Source: Bdellovibrio bacteriovorus HD100
GTDB taxonomy: Bacteria; Bdellovibrionota; Bdellovibrionia; Bdellovibrionales; Bdellovibrionaceae
Reading direction: 5' to 3'
Length of the DNA: 64,000 nucleotides
Assembly: GCF_000196175.1 (NCBI RefSeq)
Contig: NC_005363.1
Coordinates: 2,170,001-2,234,000, forward strand
In this document: positions 18,501 through 26,521 of the stretch, piece by piece
How the letters are laid out: each line of letters starts with the position of its first letter
How positions within the stretch are numbered: the stretch's first letter is position 1
Notes under the pieces: model-generated
The model's database searches: none
What the model was told of the DNA's origin: nothing
The model's input: the letters and a program-made list of their open reading frames with translations, nothing else
Position numbers and translations under genes: made by a program

Positions 18501-19140
18501 CATGAACACCGGCTATAACCTGCATTCATACCGCAAGATCGCAACGTTCCTTCCCAACAACAAACTGTATTTCTATGGCTCCTCAGGCCTGCTCGACGAA
18601 GCCAATCTTTGGATCTTTGAATCCGACAAAGACACCGGGAAAATCACGCCTGTGGTTGGTGGCGCGGGGGCGGCAAACTATGTGGGAACTGATCATGGCC
18701 AGAATGCCTGGGGGGCATACTTAAGCGATATCTCTGGCCTGCAAGCCAATGCCGACGGTGATCTTTTGATCTTTGACGGCTGGAGATTGCGTAAAGTCAC
18801 CATTGCCACCGAATCCGGCAGCCCTAAAATTTACGATGTCACCAACTTCGCGGCTTTGCCGAACAAGCCCACCATCGCCTCTTGGACCCACGCCGTTCAC
18901 GACAATGCCACGGGCTGGAGCTATTTCGTCACTCAAACCGAAGGCACCACTCAAGGCCAAGTGTGGGCCGCACATCCGGATGAAGGCTTTGTGCAGATTC
19001 CGACCGCGGGCTGGGTTTTGCCATCTCGTCTAACCACATTCCGCCCTATCACTCTGCAAGTGACTCCACTGGGGTTGCTGCTGCTGGATACCACTAAAAA
19101 GCGAATTCTTAAAACCGCTCTTTTCCCGACACCTCTGTAA
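15532..19140 (+). CDS. giant Ig-repeat and beta-propeller-like lipoprotein
   Basis: A 1202-residue predicted lipoprotein: signal peptide with lipobox ending at Cys33 (FLSAC). Residues about 45-305 hold three related Ig-like units of about 85-95 residues; each has a paired-cysteine core (YKCSLD...YDC, YQCKH, YQCKID...VDC) and a closing strand of the type YSWTVD. A further strand-rich unit follows, then a segment starting YLTSPVGGQTYAPG. The last 680 or so residues are repeated Gly/Trp-containing beta motifs such as GLVSTWLGEP and GKITPVVGGAG, suggesting an NHL-type propeller (inference). Probably surface-exposed; ligand unknown. It has a sigma-28-like -10 box adjoining its ATG. Confidence 0.75.
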   Translation: MFKGTYFLKKLSYLRSASLQAGFLFFVMFLSACTAELEISDIQSSMPLFTQKPTAFSSSTSATFHFKAANSVIKSYKCSLDQSDWYDCTSPHTLSGLAHGTHEFKVQSLEAEGTLAGESSFQWTVDTDQPTLNVTQTPTALNNSSTAVFNFAAGDATSPIAGYQCKHTSGSQPTGNFETCSPLVPLVGLIEDVHTYSIKAVDEAGNLSAEYTYSWTVDLTAPAVQITAKPATATTSDSATFNFTNTEIGGAVFDGYQCKIDTEDYVDCVTGQSYPSLSQGAHSFSIRAKDTAGNTSVPLTYNWIVDSGAVTLSAFTIANNAPTIGLAYTTTQLTASSAFAAITSMRFSELADFSDAAWVPYSAAGTTTLKNPGGFKTIHAQVRNAAGTVSNTLSDSVTLDLGNPPLVYLTSPVGGQTYAPGATINIEWSCSPGAGPIPLAANPISLIEYTVDDGISYHTIATNRPNNLSATTGNHSWVVPSLTPAGQTISATTPLKFLISCVSDAGVVTSAISNAVNSQWTVLIGEPGNLSNGVHMNAADLTANATTGMYGFFADSLNRIYYTKFNSISTVNSETGLVSTWLGEPFNPLCDIGSGKFTSPMILDINESDEMLVLSLPCSQLARIRISDKTVLWSKTLPTITINSNVLNKEQASSIRYVKTGHLFYFSNEAFWMVDVNSTAKNPVLVMGTPGTCGTMGAVDTMADVSPIPCPTSDLYLTLVRPDLNKIWIQINGSTFELQQQGTYGKYKIAQVGMTTGTWNTFFNRCTQVSGLPGKLYCLRAQYEGNKIAYFDLATETWSASFNLDKHYKNMSTIFYMGAAKDFIYAFSTTTNELFKVVDDSGSFTSTMVAGVPFFTFGNGTDPSKTAFTQISSIAYEPASQYLYVRGPRHLRRLHVNTTVPGSETIDHIATGYHASAGNSSAYASLTISGTGIAAFSQIAGTPANLWSSYGMSTWDASTLEYSLTVGPYYYQATSAASAYPAVDVGQFNTMNTGYNLHSYRKIATFLPNNKLYFYGSSGLLDEANLWIFESDKDTGKITPVVGGAGAANYVGTDHGQNAWGAYLSDISGLQANADGDLLIFDGWRLRKVTIATESGSPKIYDVTNFAALPNKPTIASWTHAVHDNATGWSYFVTQTEGTTQGQVWAAHPDEGFVQIPTAGWVLPSRLTTFRPITLQVTPLGLLLLDTTKKRILKTALFPTPL

Positions 19141-19177
19141 TACTCGTGTCTCAATTTAATAAGTTCACTCTAAAACA

Positions 19178-19204
19178 TAAATTAATTTAGTTTATTTCCG
19201 ATAA
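19178..19204 (+). promoter_or_regulatory. sigma-28 (FliA)-type promoter
   Basis: TAAA (19178-19181), exactly 15 nt, then TCCGATAA (19197-19204): the best sigma-28 match in the window. A start site about 7 nt on would leave a 12-nt leader containing the GGAGG that serves the ATG at 19223. Confidence 0.7.
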
Positions 19205-19222
19205 GAACAGTCGGAGGACTTT

Positions 19223-19648
19223 ATGGAGCAGAAGCGCAAGCCCCCCACATTGTTCTGGCCAGAAATCAACGATCGCATTGACGCCGAAGCCCTGGTCCGC
19301 CGTGCCGTCGGCATCTGCATCTTTATCGCTGCTATGGGTATCACCCTAAGCCTTTTATACAAGTACCAAGTCATTGATATACCTATGGCCAAAGACGCCT
19401 GGGGCAGTGCCTTGATTTACGGAGTCTTGGCCTACTTTATCTCGGAGCACTCCAAAGCGGCCGGCTGGATGGCCCTGATTGTTTATCTGGGCGATCGTGT
19501 ATACACCATCAAGTACACGGGTGTCGGCGGCCTGGCGATCGCCGTCATCTTCACCTGCAGCTTCATCGCCTGCATCCGCGCGCTGGACTACATTAAGAAG
19601 AATCCGACGGACAAACCCGAACAAGAAAACATCCCGAAAGCGAGCTAA
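19223..19648 (+). CDS. small multi-pass membrane protein
   Basis: A 141-residue protein with GGAGG 5 nt upstream of its ATG. After a charged N-terminus of about 30 residues there are four probable membrane segments (around 33-50, 63-78, 82-95, 100-120), then a hydrophilic C-terminal tail. No family recognised. Its sigma-28-type promoter suggests attack-phase expression. The next membrane protein starts 9 nt downstream and is probably in the same operon. Confidence 0.75.
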   Translation: MEQKRKPPTLFWPEINDRIDAEALVRRAVGICIFIAAMGITLSLLYKYQVIDIPMAKDAWGSALIYGVLAYFISEHSKAAGWMALIVYLGDRVYTIKYTGVGGLAIAVIFTCSFIACIRALDYIKKNPTDKPEQENIPKAS

Positions 19649-19657
19649 AGGACATCC

Positions 19658-19972
19658 ATGCAAACCACCGAAGTCACCCTTGAAAGAGCCGTTAAAATTC
19701 TTGTCAGTTGGTCGTGGAGAATGATGGTGCTGATGCTGCCGGTAATGATCATCACCGGTGTTCTGATGTTCTTCATTATGCCCACCCCAGAACCCGGCGC
19801 CACGCCGGAAGAAATTCAAAAGAACATGCCCTTGGGTCCGTTCTTTATCATGTGGTTCCTGATGATGTTTGGTGGGATCCTTGCCCATGCCATTTCCATC
19901 CAATGGCTGATGAAAGTGCGCTGGTCGGACTTTCATTTGGTGGCAGTGGAGTCTTCCCGAAAAACAGAATAG
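19658..19972 (+). CDS. small two-helix membrane protein
   Basis: A 104-residue protein whose ATG follows AAAGGA with a short spacer. Two strongly hydrophobic, Met-rich segments (about 17-38 and 60-82) are separated by a polar loop with PTPEPGATPEE. No domain recognised. It follows the gene at 19223 by 9 nt, so both probably respond to the same promoter and may form one membrane assembly (inference). Confidence 0.7.
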   Translation: MQTTEVTLERAVKILVSWSWRMMVLMLPVMIITGVLMFFIMPTPEPGATPEEIQKNMPLGPFFIMWFLMMFGGILAHAISIQWLMKVRWSDFHLVAVESSRKTE

Positions 19973-20017
19973 ACAAGGGAAGTCTCTCACTGCAACCAAC
20001 TACCATAACAAGGCGCC

Positions 20018-20314
20018 TTACTTCTTTTGTTTTTTGGGAGCAGGTCCTGCTTTCATCATCTTTTCACACTCCCCATGTGCCATCTTGGCTTTGCACTCTT
20101 CCATTGTTTGGTGGCCGCACATCTTTTCATCATTATGCATTTTCATACACTGACTCATCATCTCATGCATATCCATCATCCCGGAACCTTTTGCCTTCAT
20201 AGGCATCCCCTTTTCGTCAGGATGATGCTCCTTATGCTGCTGATCAGCCGCAATAGAGGTTTCAAAACTCAGGCAGGCCAAAACAACAATAAAGCTTCCT
20301 ATAAACGCTTTCAT
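20018..20314 (-). CDS. Met/His/Cys-rich exported protein, probable copper binder
   Basis: A 98-residue protein with a signal peptide (about 1-22, ending IAA). The mature part is almost wholly low-complexity and metal-ligand rich: HKEHH, then a run of methionines in MMDMHEMMSQCMKMH, and four cysteines in CMKMH, MCGHQ, ECKAKM and ECEKMM. Such sequences are typical of periplasmic copper or silver chaperones and scavengers, although no named family is assigned. It lies 22 nt downstream of a CopB-type ATPase gene on the same strand, which supports a role in copper handling. Confidence 0.75.
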   Translation of the reverse strand: MKAFIGSFIVVLACLSFETSIAADQQHKEHHPDEKGMPMKAKGSGMMDMHEMMSQCMKMHNDEKMCGHQTMEECKAKMAHGECEKMMKAGPAPKKQKK

Positions 20315-20336
20315 ATGATGATCCTTTCAAATTAGG

Positions 20337-22415
20337 TTATGAACTTTTGTTTTCAGATGAAATTCCTAATGATCTGGCATTAACGGCAACAATAACAGTA
20401 CTCACCGACATAAGCACTGCCCCCACCGCCGGATTCAGAACGACTCCCATTTTATAAAGAGCACCTGCTGCCAAAGGAATCGCGATAATATTGTATCCCG
20501 TGGCCCACCACAGGTTCTGAATCATCTTCCTGTAGGTTGCCTTGGCCAAAGTGATAATCGCGACGATGTCCTTTGGATTGCTTTTAACCAGAATGATGTC
20601 CGCCGTCTCTATAGCAACGTCAGTTCCAGCACCCACCGCAATTCCAATATCCGCTTGTGCCAACGCCGGAGCATCGTTGACGCCATCTCCGGTCATTGCC
20701 ACAATCAGCCCTCGCTTCTGAACCTCGGAAATCTTTTCAGACTTCTGATGAGGCAAAACCTCCGCAAAGTATTCGTCAAGACCAATCTCGTCGGCGACCC
20801 ACTTGGCAACCAGTCCGCTGTCTCCAGTCAGCATCATGCACTTTATGCCCTGATTCCGAAGAATACCAATCGCCTCCTTCGACTCAGATCTGATTATGTC
20901 AGCCAATGCGATCGCTCCGATCAGCTCTTTATTGCATATAACAAAGATGACAGTCTTTCCCTGCACAGAAAGTTGGTCTAGATCCTTTTGAGCTGACTTT
21001 GGAATCTGCATCTGATTTTCGCGAAGATACCCAGGACTCACCACAAGAATATTTTTCCCGTCAACATCTCCCATGGCCCCCTTGCCCGGAACCGCCCTGA
21101 AGGAAGACACTGGCCGGGTGCCGTCCACCGCAGCAACAATCCCTTTGGCGATGGGGTGTTCAGAATGGGCCTCAATCGCCGCCGCAAAAGAAAGCACCTC
21201 GCCTTTTGAAAACTTCTCTCCAAATGAAATTATATCTGTAACTCCAAATCGCCCTTCGGTGAGTGTTCCCGTTTTATCAAAGACTATGGCGTTCACATTG
21301 CGCGACCGTTCAAATGCCGCCCGATCCCTGATCAGCAAACCGCTTGTCGCAGCAATGGATGTCGACGCTGCCACGACTAAAGGGACCGCCAAACCCAAAG
21401 CATGAGGGCATGCAATCACCATCACGGTGACCGCCCGTTCGATTGCGAATGCCAAGCTTTGATCTGATAAAGCCAACCAAGCCACCAATGTCAGCACCCC
21501 ACCCACCAACGCGACAAAAGTCAAAACAGACGCCGCCCTGTTGGCCAGATCCTGCGTCTTTGACTTGCTTTCCTGGGCTTGCCGAACAAGTTCAATGACC
21601 TGATTAAGGTATGAATCGGCCCCGGCCTTATGGATCCGAAGCGTCAGCGAGCCTTCCCCATTGATGGCCGCACCAATAACCTCATCACCTTCCTCTTTGG
21701 GAACCGGCTTGGATTCGCCTGTCAGAGCGGATTCATCCACCGATGATATTCCGTCCACCACAATGCCGTCGGAGGGTATTTTTTCACCGGGCTTCACCAA
21801 AATGAGATCGCCCGGAACCAACTCCTCTATCGGCACCTCCAGAGTCGATCCATCTTTCACGACCTTATGAGCACTTGAAGGCATCAACTTTGCCAATTCT
21901 TCCAAAGATCTGGAGGCACCCAAGATGGATTTCATCTCAATCCAATGCCCGAGCAGCATGATATCAATCAGAGTCGCCAATTCCCAAAAGAACTCCATTC
22001 CCGCCAGTCCCAGAACGACTGCGGTCGAGTACACATAGGCCGTACTAATAGCAATAGCAATCAGGGTCATCATCCCCGCAGCTCTTGCCTTTAGTTCACT
22101 GATAAATCCTTTTAAAAACGGATACCCACCATAGAAAAAGACAACAGACGAAAGAGCCCAGCTGACGTACAAATCCCCACGAAACCGAAGCGCACCACCA
22201 AGCCCCGCGAAATGTTGTATCATTGGAGAAAGAACTAGAATTGGGAGAGTTAAAAAAAGACAAATCCAGAATCTGATACGAAAATCATCAACCATTTCCG
22301 AACGGGAATCATGACTGTGAGCAGGTTGCAAAGACTTGCCAGCAGATTTTTTGTCTATCGCGGAAGTCACCTGCCTCTGTCCGCCGGAATGGTGGTCGTG
22401 ATGATGTTCCATCAT
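20337..22415 (-). CDS. copB: CopB-type copper-exporting P1B ATPase
   Basis: A 692-residue P-type ATPase. It lacks an N-terminal CxxC metal domain and instead opens with a histidine-rich stretch MMEHHHDHH, as in CopB proteins. The membrane metal site is CPH (336-338), the P1B-3 signature. Other motifs: TGES (232-235), phosphorylated Asp380 in DKTGTLT, SEHP, and [18 protein letters not shown]1B-3 pumps export Cu(II), Cu(I) or Ag(I) from the cytoplasm. Codon use looks more AT-rich than neighbouring housekeeping genes (by eye), consistent with acquisition. A GGGGGG tract precedes the ATG. Confidence 0.92.
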   Translation of the reverse strand: MMEHHHDHHSGGQRQVTSAIDKKSAGKSLQPAHSHDSRSEMVDDFRIRFWICLFLTLPILVLSPMIQHFAGLGGALRFRGDLYVSWALSSVVFFYGGYPFLKGFISELKARAAGMMTLIAIAISTAYVYSTAVVLGLAGMEFFWELATLIDIMLLGHWIEMKSILGASRSLEELAKLMPSSAHKVVKDGSTLEVPIEELVPGDLILVKPGEKIPSDGIVVDGISSVDESALTGESKPVPKEEGDEVIGAAINGEGSLTLRIHKAGADSYLNQVIELVRQAQESKSKTQDLANRAASVLTFVALVGGVLTLVAWLALSDQSLAFAIERAVTVMVIACPHALGLAVPLVVAASTSIAATSGLLIRDRAAFERSRNVNAIVFDKTGTLTEGRFGVTDIISFGEKFSKGEVLSFAAAIEAHSEHPIAKGIVAAVDGTRPVSSFRAVPGKGAMGDVDGKNILVVSPGYLRENQMQIPKSAQKDLDQLSVQGKTVIFVICNKELIGAIALADIIRSESKEAIGILRNQGIKCMMLTGDSGLVAKWVADEIGLDEYFAEVLPHQKSEKISEVQKRGLIVAMTGDGVNDAPALAQADIGIAVGAGTDVAIETADIILVKSNPKDIVAIITLAKATYRKMIQNLWWATGYNIIAIPLAAGALYKMGVVLNPAVGAVLMSVSTVIVAVNARSLGISSENKSS

Positions 22416-22432
22416 TTATATACCCCCCGAAA

Positions 22433-22479
22433 ATAGTTCCTTACGTGCGGGGACTGCGCAATCTGTTAGTTTGCAGATT
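22433..22479 (-). promoter_or_regulatory. copB promoter and overlapping inverted repeat
   Basis: On the minus strand a -35-like TTGCGC (22456-22461) and -10-like AACTAT (22433-22438) are spaced by 17 nt. A 6-bp inverted repeat AATCTG-N8-CAGATT (22460-22479) abuts the -35 box and could be an operator for a copper-responsive regulator. No regulator gene is nearby. Confidence 0.4.
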
Positions 22480-22564
22480 CGTGAGCAGACATCTTGTCTT
22501 TTTCCGGAGCCGTGCTGCGCACTCTTGGACCAAAGCTCTAGGCAGAGTATTTTTAATTGAACCC

Positions 22565-22600
22565 TAAAATGCAAAAACCCGCTATTAAGCGGGTTTTGTG
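22565..22600 (-). terminator. rho-independent terminator downstream of the Cys-rich gene
   Basis: A perfect 9-bp stem AAAACCCGC/GCGGGTTTT around a TATTAA loop, with T-runs on either strand, lies 19 nt after the stop of the minus-strand gene at 22619. A near-identical copy follows tRNA-Cys at 23843. Confidence 0.85.
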
Positions 22601-22618
22601 CTTCTGTCCTGGTTCAGG

Positions 22619-22900
22619 CTATTGGCAAGATCTACTTTTCTCAAGACAGTCACTTACACACTGTCCAAACTGCTCATCTGCAGCACCATACTGGACCAAC
22701 AAATCACAGTGATTTGCACAGGTCATTTGTTCGTCGATTGAATAAGAAATATCAGCAAGACATTTGTTGTATTCAGTCTGGCGATATTCTTCAGTTACCT
22801 CGGGAATACTCAGTATCAATTCACAATCAGCCTTTGTCAGATTTGCTGCAGAGGAGATTTGTGCGAAAAGAATGGCAGAAACAACGATCACAGTTTTCAT
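22619..22900 (-). CDS. small Cys-rich exported protein
   Basis: A 93-residue product read from the ATG at 22900, which has AAGGA upstream and opens a clear signal peptide ending ISSAA. The mature part is acidic and has eight cysteines, including CANHCDLL and CVSDCLEKSRSC, with CxxxC-type spacing that suggests a disulfide-stabilised helical hairpin. No family recognised. It is followed by a strong terminator and preceded by two small membrane-protein genes on the same strand. Confidence 0.7.
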   Translation of the reverse strand: MKTVIVVSAILFAQISSAANLTKADCELILSIPEVTEEYRQTEYNKCLADISYSIDEQMTCANHCDLLVQYGAADEQFGQCVSDCLEKSRSCQ

Positions 22901-23023
22901 AATAATCCTTTTTTGAATGTAGGCCATCATGTAACTGCTTTTACATCTCATCGCAAATACAATTCTATTTATAGTAAAAACGAAAGGAGAATTACCGAAC
23001 AGCAATGGAGGCGAGATCCACTC

Positions 23024-23326
23024 TTAAAGAACGTATTTTAACGTTGGAATTAATAAAACACTGAGAATAATCAGAAGATAACCGACGAAATATCTGTGCT
23101 TTTCCCGAGGAAGCATTCTCTGAGGTCCCCATTCAATCAGAAGTCGACTTCTAAGCTTTGAATTTACTTTTGCGGAGATCACAAACCAGCCGCCGAGAAA
23201 GAGCAGTAGAGCCGGAACGAATCCTTCTAACCCAAAATACGGAATGAATAATGCCGGTATGCCAAAAATAACTGGCATACCCAAAAACCAAGCTTGAACT
23301 TTAGCTTCTTTTTCAAAGTTGACCAT
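23024..23326 (-). CDS. small membrane protein
   Basis: A 100-residue protein with three hydrophobic segments (about 14-30, 34-50, 78-97) and a basic loop between the second and third. No family recognised. It overlaps the preceding gene at 23313 by 14 nt, so the two are translationally linked and probably work together. Confidence 0.6.
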   Translation of the reverse strand: MVNFEKEAKVQAWFLGMPVIFGIPALFIPYFGLEGFVPALLLFLGGWFVISAKVNSKLRSRLLIEWGPQRMLPREKHRYFVGYLLIILSVLLIPTLKYVL

Positions 23327-23762
23327 ATTGTGCAGCTCCCCTACGCGGGTTATCGACTTTATGTGCGTATAGGGGGCTAACTTGCTCCTCCAAATGCTCT
23401 TTCAACTTGTCCTTATAGGCCCAGGCAACAATGAATACTCCTGCGGCAATCAACAGAATCAGAGCAAAGATGACCTTAACAATTTGAGGTTGTACCGGAC
23501 AATCCATGCGATCTTTTAGCAAAGTTCGGACTTCACTTTCTAATGGAGCAAATTCCAATACTTGGTTCCGGAATCTTTGATATTGGGATGGCATCAACGG
23601 CACCCACATTGATACAACCATCCCTTTTCGACGTAGCACCAGACGATCGCCTTTTATAGCGACAGACCGAATATCGTCCCACTTTACAAAATCATTTCGA
23701 AATTTTACTCCGGCAATTCCCGCCGCGGGCATATCCAATAAGTACTTGGGAACCATCGTCAT
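23313..23762 (-). CDS. membrane-anchored protein with PH-like N-terminal domain
   Basis: A 149-residue protein. The first 90 or so residues form a beta-rich domain with FVKWDDIRSVAIKGDRLVLRRKG-like alternation, reminiscent of bacterial PH/YcxB-type domains, followed by one membrane helix (about 100-120) and a charged tail. The PH-like call is tentative. It overlaps the small membrane protein gene downstream by 14 nt. Confidence 0.55.
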   Translation of the reverse strand: MTMVPKYLLDMPAAGIAGVKFRNDFVKWDDIRSVAIKGDRLVLRRKGMVVSMWVPLMPSQYQRFRNQVLEFAPLESEVRTLLKDRMDCPVQPQIVKVIFALILLIAAGVFIVAWAYKDKLKEHLEEQVSPLYAHKVDNPRRGAAQYGQL

Positions 23763-23842
23763 ATGATTGAGGATATCGACCTGTTTAGAACATTCCCAAC
23801 CAAGTTTCAGTCAATGGACCATTCTGAGATCGGAAAGGGGCT

Positions 23843-23876
23843 TAAAACGCAAAAACCCGCTGTTAAGCGGGTTTAA
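23843..23876 (-). terminator. terminator of tRNA-Cys
   Basis: Stem CCCGC/GCGGG with a TTAACA loop and a following T-run on the minus strand, directly after the tRNA 3' end. Over 32 nt it differs from the terminator at 22565 in two positions only. Confidence 0.85.
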
Positions 23877-23879
23877 AGT

Positions 23880-23953
23880 TGGAGGTGACGAGCGGATTTG
23901 AACCGCTGTAGCAGCTTTTGCAGAGCTGAGCCTAACCCCTCGGCCACATCACC
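23880..23953 (-). tRNA. tRNA-Cys (anticodon GCA)
   Basis: A full cloverleaf can be drawn on the minus strand: acceptor stem GGTGATG pairs with CGTCACC (one G-T pair). The anticodon arm is CAGCT-CTGCAAA-AGCTG with anticodon GCA, and the T arm contains GGTTCAAATCC. The discriminator base is T, as expected for tRNA-Cys, and the CCA end is encoded. The small island of accessory genes lies immediately on its 3' side. Confidence 0.96.
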
Positions 23954-23983
23954 ATGTGCATTTTCTTATGCGAAGGAAGGACC

Positions 23984-24012
23984 AAATTAATCCCTCCCCC
24001 CGTTTAAGTCAA
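23984..24012 (-). promoter_or_regulatory. sigma-70 promoter of tRNA-Cys
   Basis: TTGACT (24007-24012) and TAATTT (23984-23989) on the minus strand are separated by exactly 17 nt, placing a start site about 25 nt ahead of the tRNA. The spacer is a G-rich tract and the promoter lies at the 3' end of the comM-like gene. Confidence 0.7.
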
Positions 24013-24015
24013 TAT

Positions 24016-25467
24016 TTATCCCCCAAGTCGTTTTAAAGCTTCAAACGGAAGGTGGGTGATCTTTAAGGCTTCCTCAACATGAAGCGGATGAAGCTTTTCA
24101 GCCTTCATCAGGTCGGCCAAACTCCTCGCGACCCGGAGCGTCGCAAGCTCCCGACGCCGAGAGGACAGCTCTTTCGGGAACAGCTCGCGCATATAAAACC
24201 CCGGCAAATCCTGGGTCAGCTCTTCCCAGCTCCAGCGGGCGGCCACCCTTAAAAACCGAGGATCTTTTCCGGCCATGGCGGCCCGAAATGCCCGAACCTC
24301 TTCCAGCTCTTTTAAAAGACTGATCCCGGTGACCGTCCCGCCCTCTTCCCGCTTGCGGGTGAAAAAGGTGATCTGAAAGCGATCCACCAAAGGCCCCGAC
24401 AGGCGCTCCATATAGGAATGGCATTTCTTAATCGAACGCCCGCAGATGACCTTGGCCTGCGGCACCCAATCCCCGCAGGGACACAGGTTCGTGGTCGCGA
24501 CCACCAGGGTGTCGGCCGGATGCTCTTCCACGTACCTTCCGCGACGAATGCGGATGCGGAAGTCTTCCATGGGTTCTCGCAACGCCTCTTGCGCGCGCGG
24601 GTTGAACTCCAACAATTCATCTAAAACCATCATCCCCTTGTGCGCACGGGTGATGTCGCCTTTAAACGGCGGCACTCCCCCGCCGATCAATCCCAGCGGC
24701 GAAGTCGAATGGTGAGGATGCACCAGCGGGCGCCAAGACAAAGGCGCCTCGGCACCGCCTTTGTTGTTCTGACGGATTTCATGCATCTCTTTTTGCGTGG
24801 GAGCCGCCAGCAAGGCGTGCAGCGCTTTGGCGATCGTGCTTTTTCCCGAACCCGCAGGGCCAGCCAGCAGTACGGAATGCTCGCCAATGGCGGCAAGTTT
24901 TAAAAGCTTTGCCTGACGTTCTGGGAACTCCAGATCAAGACCAAACGACGGACGTTCAATTGAATACTCGCGCGGAGCATGGGCCACGATCTCGGGCGCT
25001 GTCACGGATTTTAACTCCCGCAAACACGAACGCGCAAAGGGTGATGAGCGCCCGTCCCCGTCTCCGGTCCACACGGTCAATGGAACTTCGGGATCAAAGT
25101 CTTCATGCAGATCCCCCGGTTCAAACACCTCCCCTCCAAGGGAAAGCTCTCCATACACCAAGGCTTCCCCATCCAAGGGCTTTGGCACTTGTTCTGTTTC
25201 CCACAAAATGCCCAAAGCCACGGCCAGCTCCAACCCCCGCGAAGTTTTCTTTAAGTGCGAAGGTCGCAGGTTCACCAAAATCTGCTGCGCTTTCGGGAAT
25301 TCATAGCCCTGATTGCGGATGGCGCTTTTAATACGATGGATGCTTTCTTTGATCGCCTGATCCGGCAAGCCTAAGAATTGAATTTGCGGCAACCCTGGGA
25401 CGAAGCTCAGCTCCACTTCCACAGGCACCAGACGGTCGTTGTTTCGAATAAGTGATTGGATTTTCAT
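24016..25467 (-). CDS. comM: ComM/YifB family AAA+ ATPase (Mg-chelatase-like)
   Basis: A 483-residue protein from ATG 25467 (MKIQSLIRNN), preferred over a TTG upstream. The N-terminal Lon-protease-like domain carries VEVELSFVPGLPQIQFLGLPD and ILVNLRPSHLKK. The AAA+ core has Walker A GPAGSGKST, DELLEFNPRAQEALREPMED, and the cysteine cluster CPCGDW...CGRSIKKCHSYMERLSGPL. ComM is a hexameric helicase that promotes branch migration of homologous recombination during natural transformation. No other competence gene is in view. Confidence 0.92.
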   Translation of the reverse strand: MKIQSLIRNNDRLVPVEVELSFVPGLPQIQFLGLPDQAIKESIHRIKSAIRNQGYEFPKAQQILVNLRPSHLKKTSRGLELAVALGILWETEQVPKPLDGEALVYGELSLGGEVFEPGDLHEDFDPEVPLTVWTGDGDGRSSPFARSCLRELKSVTAPEIVAHAPREYSIERPSFGLDLEFPERQAKLLKLAAIGEHSVLLAGPAGSGKSTIAKALHALLAAPTQKEMHEIRQNNKGGAEAPLSWRPLVHPHHSTSPLGLIGGGVPPFKGDITRAHKGMMVLDELLEFNPRAQEALREPMEDFRIRIRRGRYVEEHPADTLVVATTNLCPCGDWVPQAKVICGRSIKKCHSYMERLSGPLVDRFQITFFTRKREEGGTVTGISLLKELEEVRAFRAAMAGKDPRFLRVAARWSWEELTQDLPGFYMRELFPKELSSRRRELATLRVARSLADLMKAEKLHPLHVEEALKITHLPFEALKRLGG

Positions 25468-25510
25468 GACAGGGCCCAGAAGCAAGTTCAGGCCCGCTAT
25501 AGAACAAATA

Positions 25511-25537
25511 AAAAAGGCCCCTCAGAGAGGAGCCTTT
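25511..25537 (-). terminator. terminator after the Xer recombinase gene
   Basis: Minus-strand stem AAGGCTCCTC/GAGGGGCCTT with a short loop and a six-base T-run, 13 nt beyond the stop of the xer gene. It separates that gene from comM. Confidence 0.85.
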
Positions 25538-25549
25538 TCGAAAGCCGGA

Positions 25550-26428
25550 CTATTTATCCGCATCCACCATCTGTGACAGCGGATGGTGTTCTTCGATGGT
25601 TTTGGTCATCGTGTTGGTGGTGACGTTGGTGTAAATCTGCGTTGTCTGGATGCTAGCATGTCCCAGCAGCATCTGAATGGATCGCAGATCCGCTCCGCTT
25701 TCCAGCAAAGCCGTTGCACAACCATGACGGAATCGGTGCGGATTCACCGGCTCAGCAAAGCCTGCACGCGCCGACCACGCCGCCAGCCATCTCCACACAT
25801 CCACGCGGGACGGACGATGACCACGGTCGTTGATCAAAATAGACGGGCTATTTTCTTTCACCAGAGCCATTCGGTGTTCTTTCAAATAAACTGTCAGATT
25901 TTCTGCCAGCTTTTCAGTCAAAGGCACCAGGCGTTCTTTATTGCCCTTACCCAAAACCTTGATCCAACGGTCCGTCTGATTGAAATCAACCACATTCAGA
26001 CCGATCAGTTCAGACACACGGCAGCCCAAACCGTACAGGAACAACAACGTCAGCTGGTTGCGTGCGGTTTTCACGGCATCCGGCACTTCTGCCGCATCAA
26101 AAAGTTGCTGGAACTCTTGCGGAGTCAGAACCTTTGGCAAGCCCACTTTCACTTTGGGTGGACGAAGCTCACGCAGCTCCGGGCATTTCATCCCGCGGGT
26201 TTCACAGAATTTGAAGTAAGTGCGCAAAGAAGAGATCACACGGGCCTGAGAGCGTGTGGAGAGCTTATTTTTCTTCATAAACTCATAAAAGCCCGGCACC
26301 GTTTTACCGGTTTTACGGTACTCAAGATAGAGTTCCAAATCGCGGCGATATGCCATCACCGTATTCTGGGAGCGTCCTCGTACATTTTGCAGTTCATCAA
26401 AGAAGTCGATCCAAAGAGGTAGTTCCAT
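25550..26428 (-). CDS. XerC/XerD-type tyrosine recombinase
   Basis: A 292-residue tyrosine recombinase. The N-terminal SAM-like core-binding domain (about 1-90) has the SQNTVMAYRRDLELY motif. The catalytic domain keeps all active-site residues: Arg in GCRVSELIGL, Lys in LGKGNKERLVPL, His-x-x-Arg in NPHRFRHGCAT, His in MLLGHASIQTTQ and the nucleophile Tyr in TQIYTNV. Length and motifs fit chromosomal XerC/D, which resolve chromosome dimers at dif with FtsK, rather than a phage integrase. Which of XerC or XerD cannot be decided. It lies alone between two terminators. Confidence 0.88.
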   Translation of the reverse strand: MELPLWIDFFDELQNVRGRSQNTVMAYRRDLELYLEYRKTGKTVPGFYEFMKKNKLSTRSQARVISSLRTYFKFCETRGMKCPELRELRPPKVKVGLPKVLTPQEFQQLFDAAEVPDAVKTARNQLTLLFLYGLGCRVSELIGLNVVDFNQTDRWIKVLGKGNKERLVPLTEKLAENLTVYLKEHRMALVKENSPSILINDRGHRPSRVDVWRWLAAWSARAGFAEPVNPHRFRHGCATALLESGADLRSIQMLLGHASIQTTQIYTNVTTNTMTKTIEEHHPLSQMVDADK

Positions 26429-26463
26429 ACCCTTATTAGACCCAGACTTTCATCCATACGCAA

Positions 26464-26491
26464 GAAAAAACCCCAGGTTTCCCCGGGGCTT
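26464..26491 (-). terminator. terminator after the lipoprotein gene at 26522
   Basis: Minus-strand GC-rich hairpin built from CCCCGGGG and CCTGGGG followed by a six-base T-run, about 30 nt after the stop of the gene at 26522. Confidence 0.75.
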
Positions 26492-26521
26492 GGTGATTCG
26501 TTTGTTTGGATTTGGTGAGGA

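Noticed and set aside
25550-26428. The tyrosine recombinase as a mobile-element integrase
   Set aside because: Length and motifs fit housekeeping XerC/D, and there are no att repeats or mobile genes around it.
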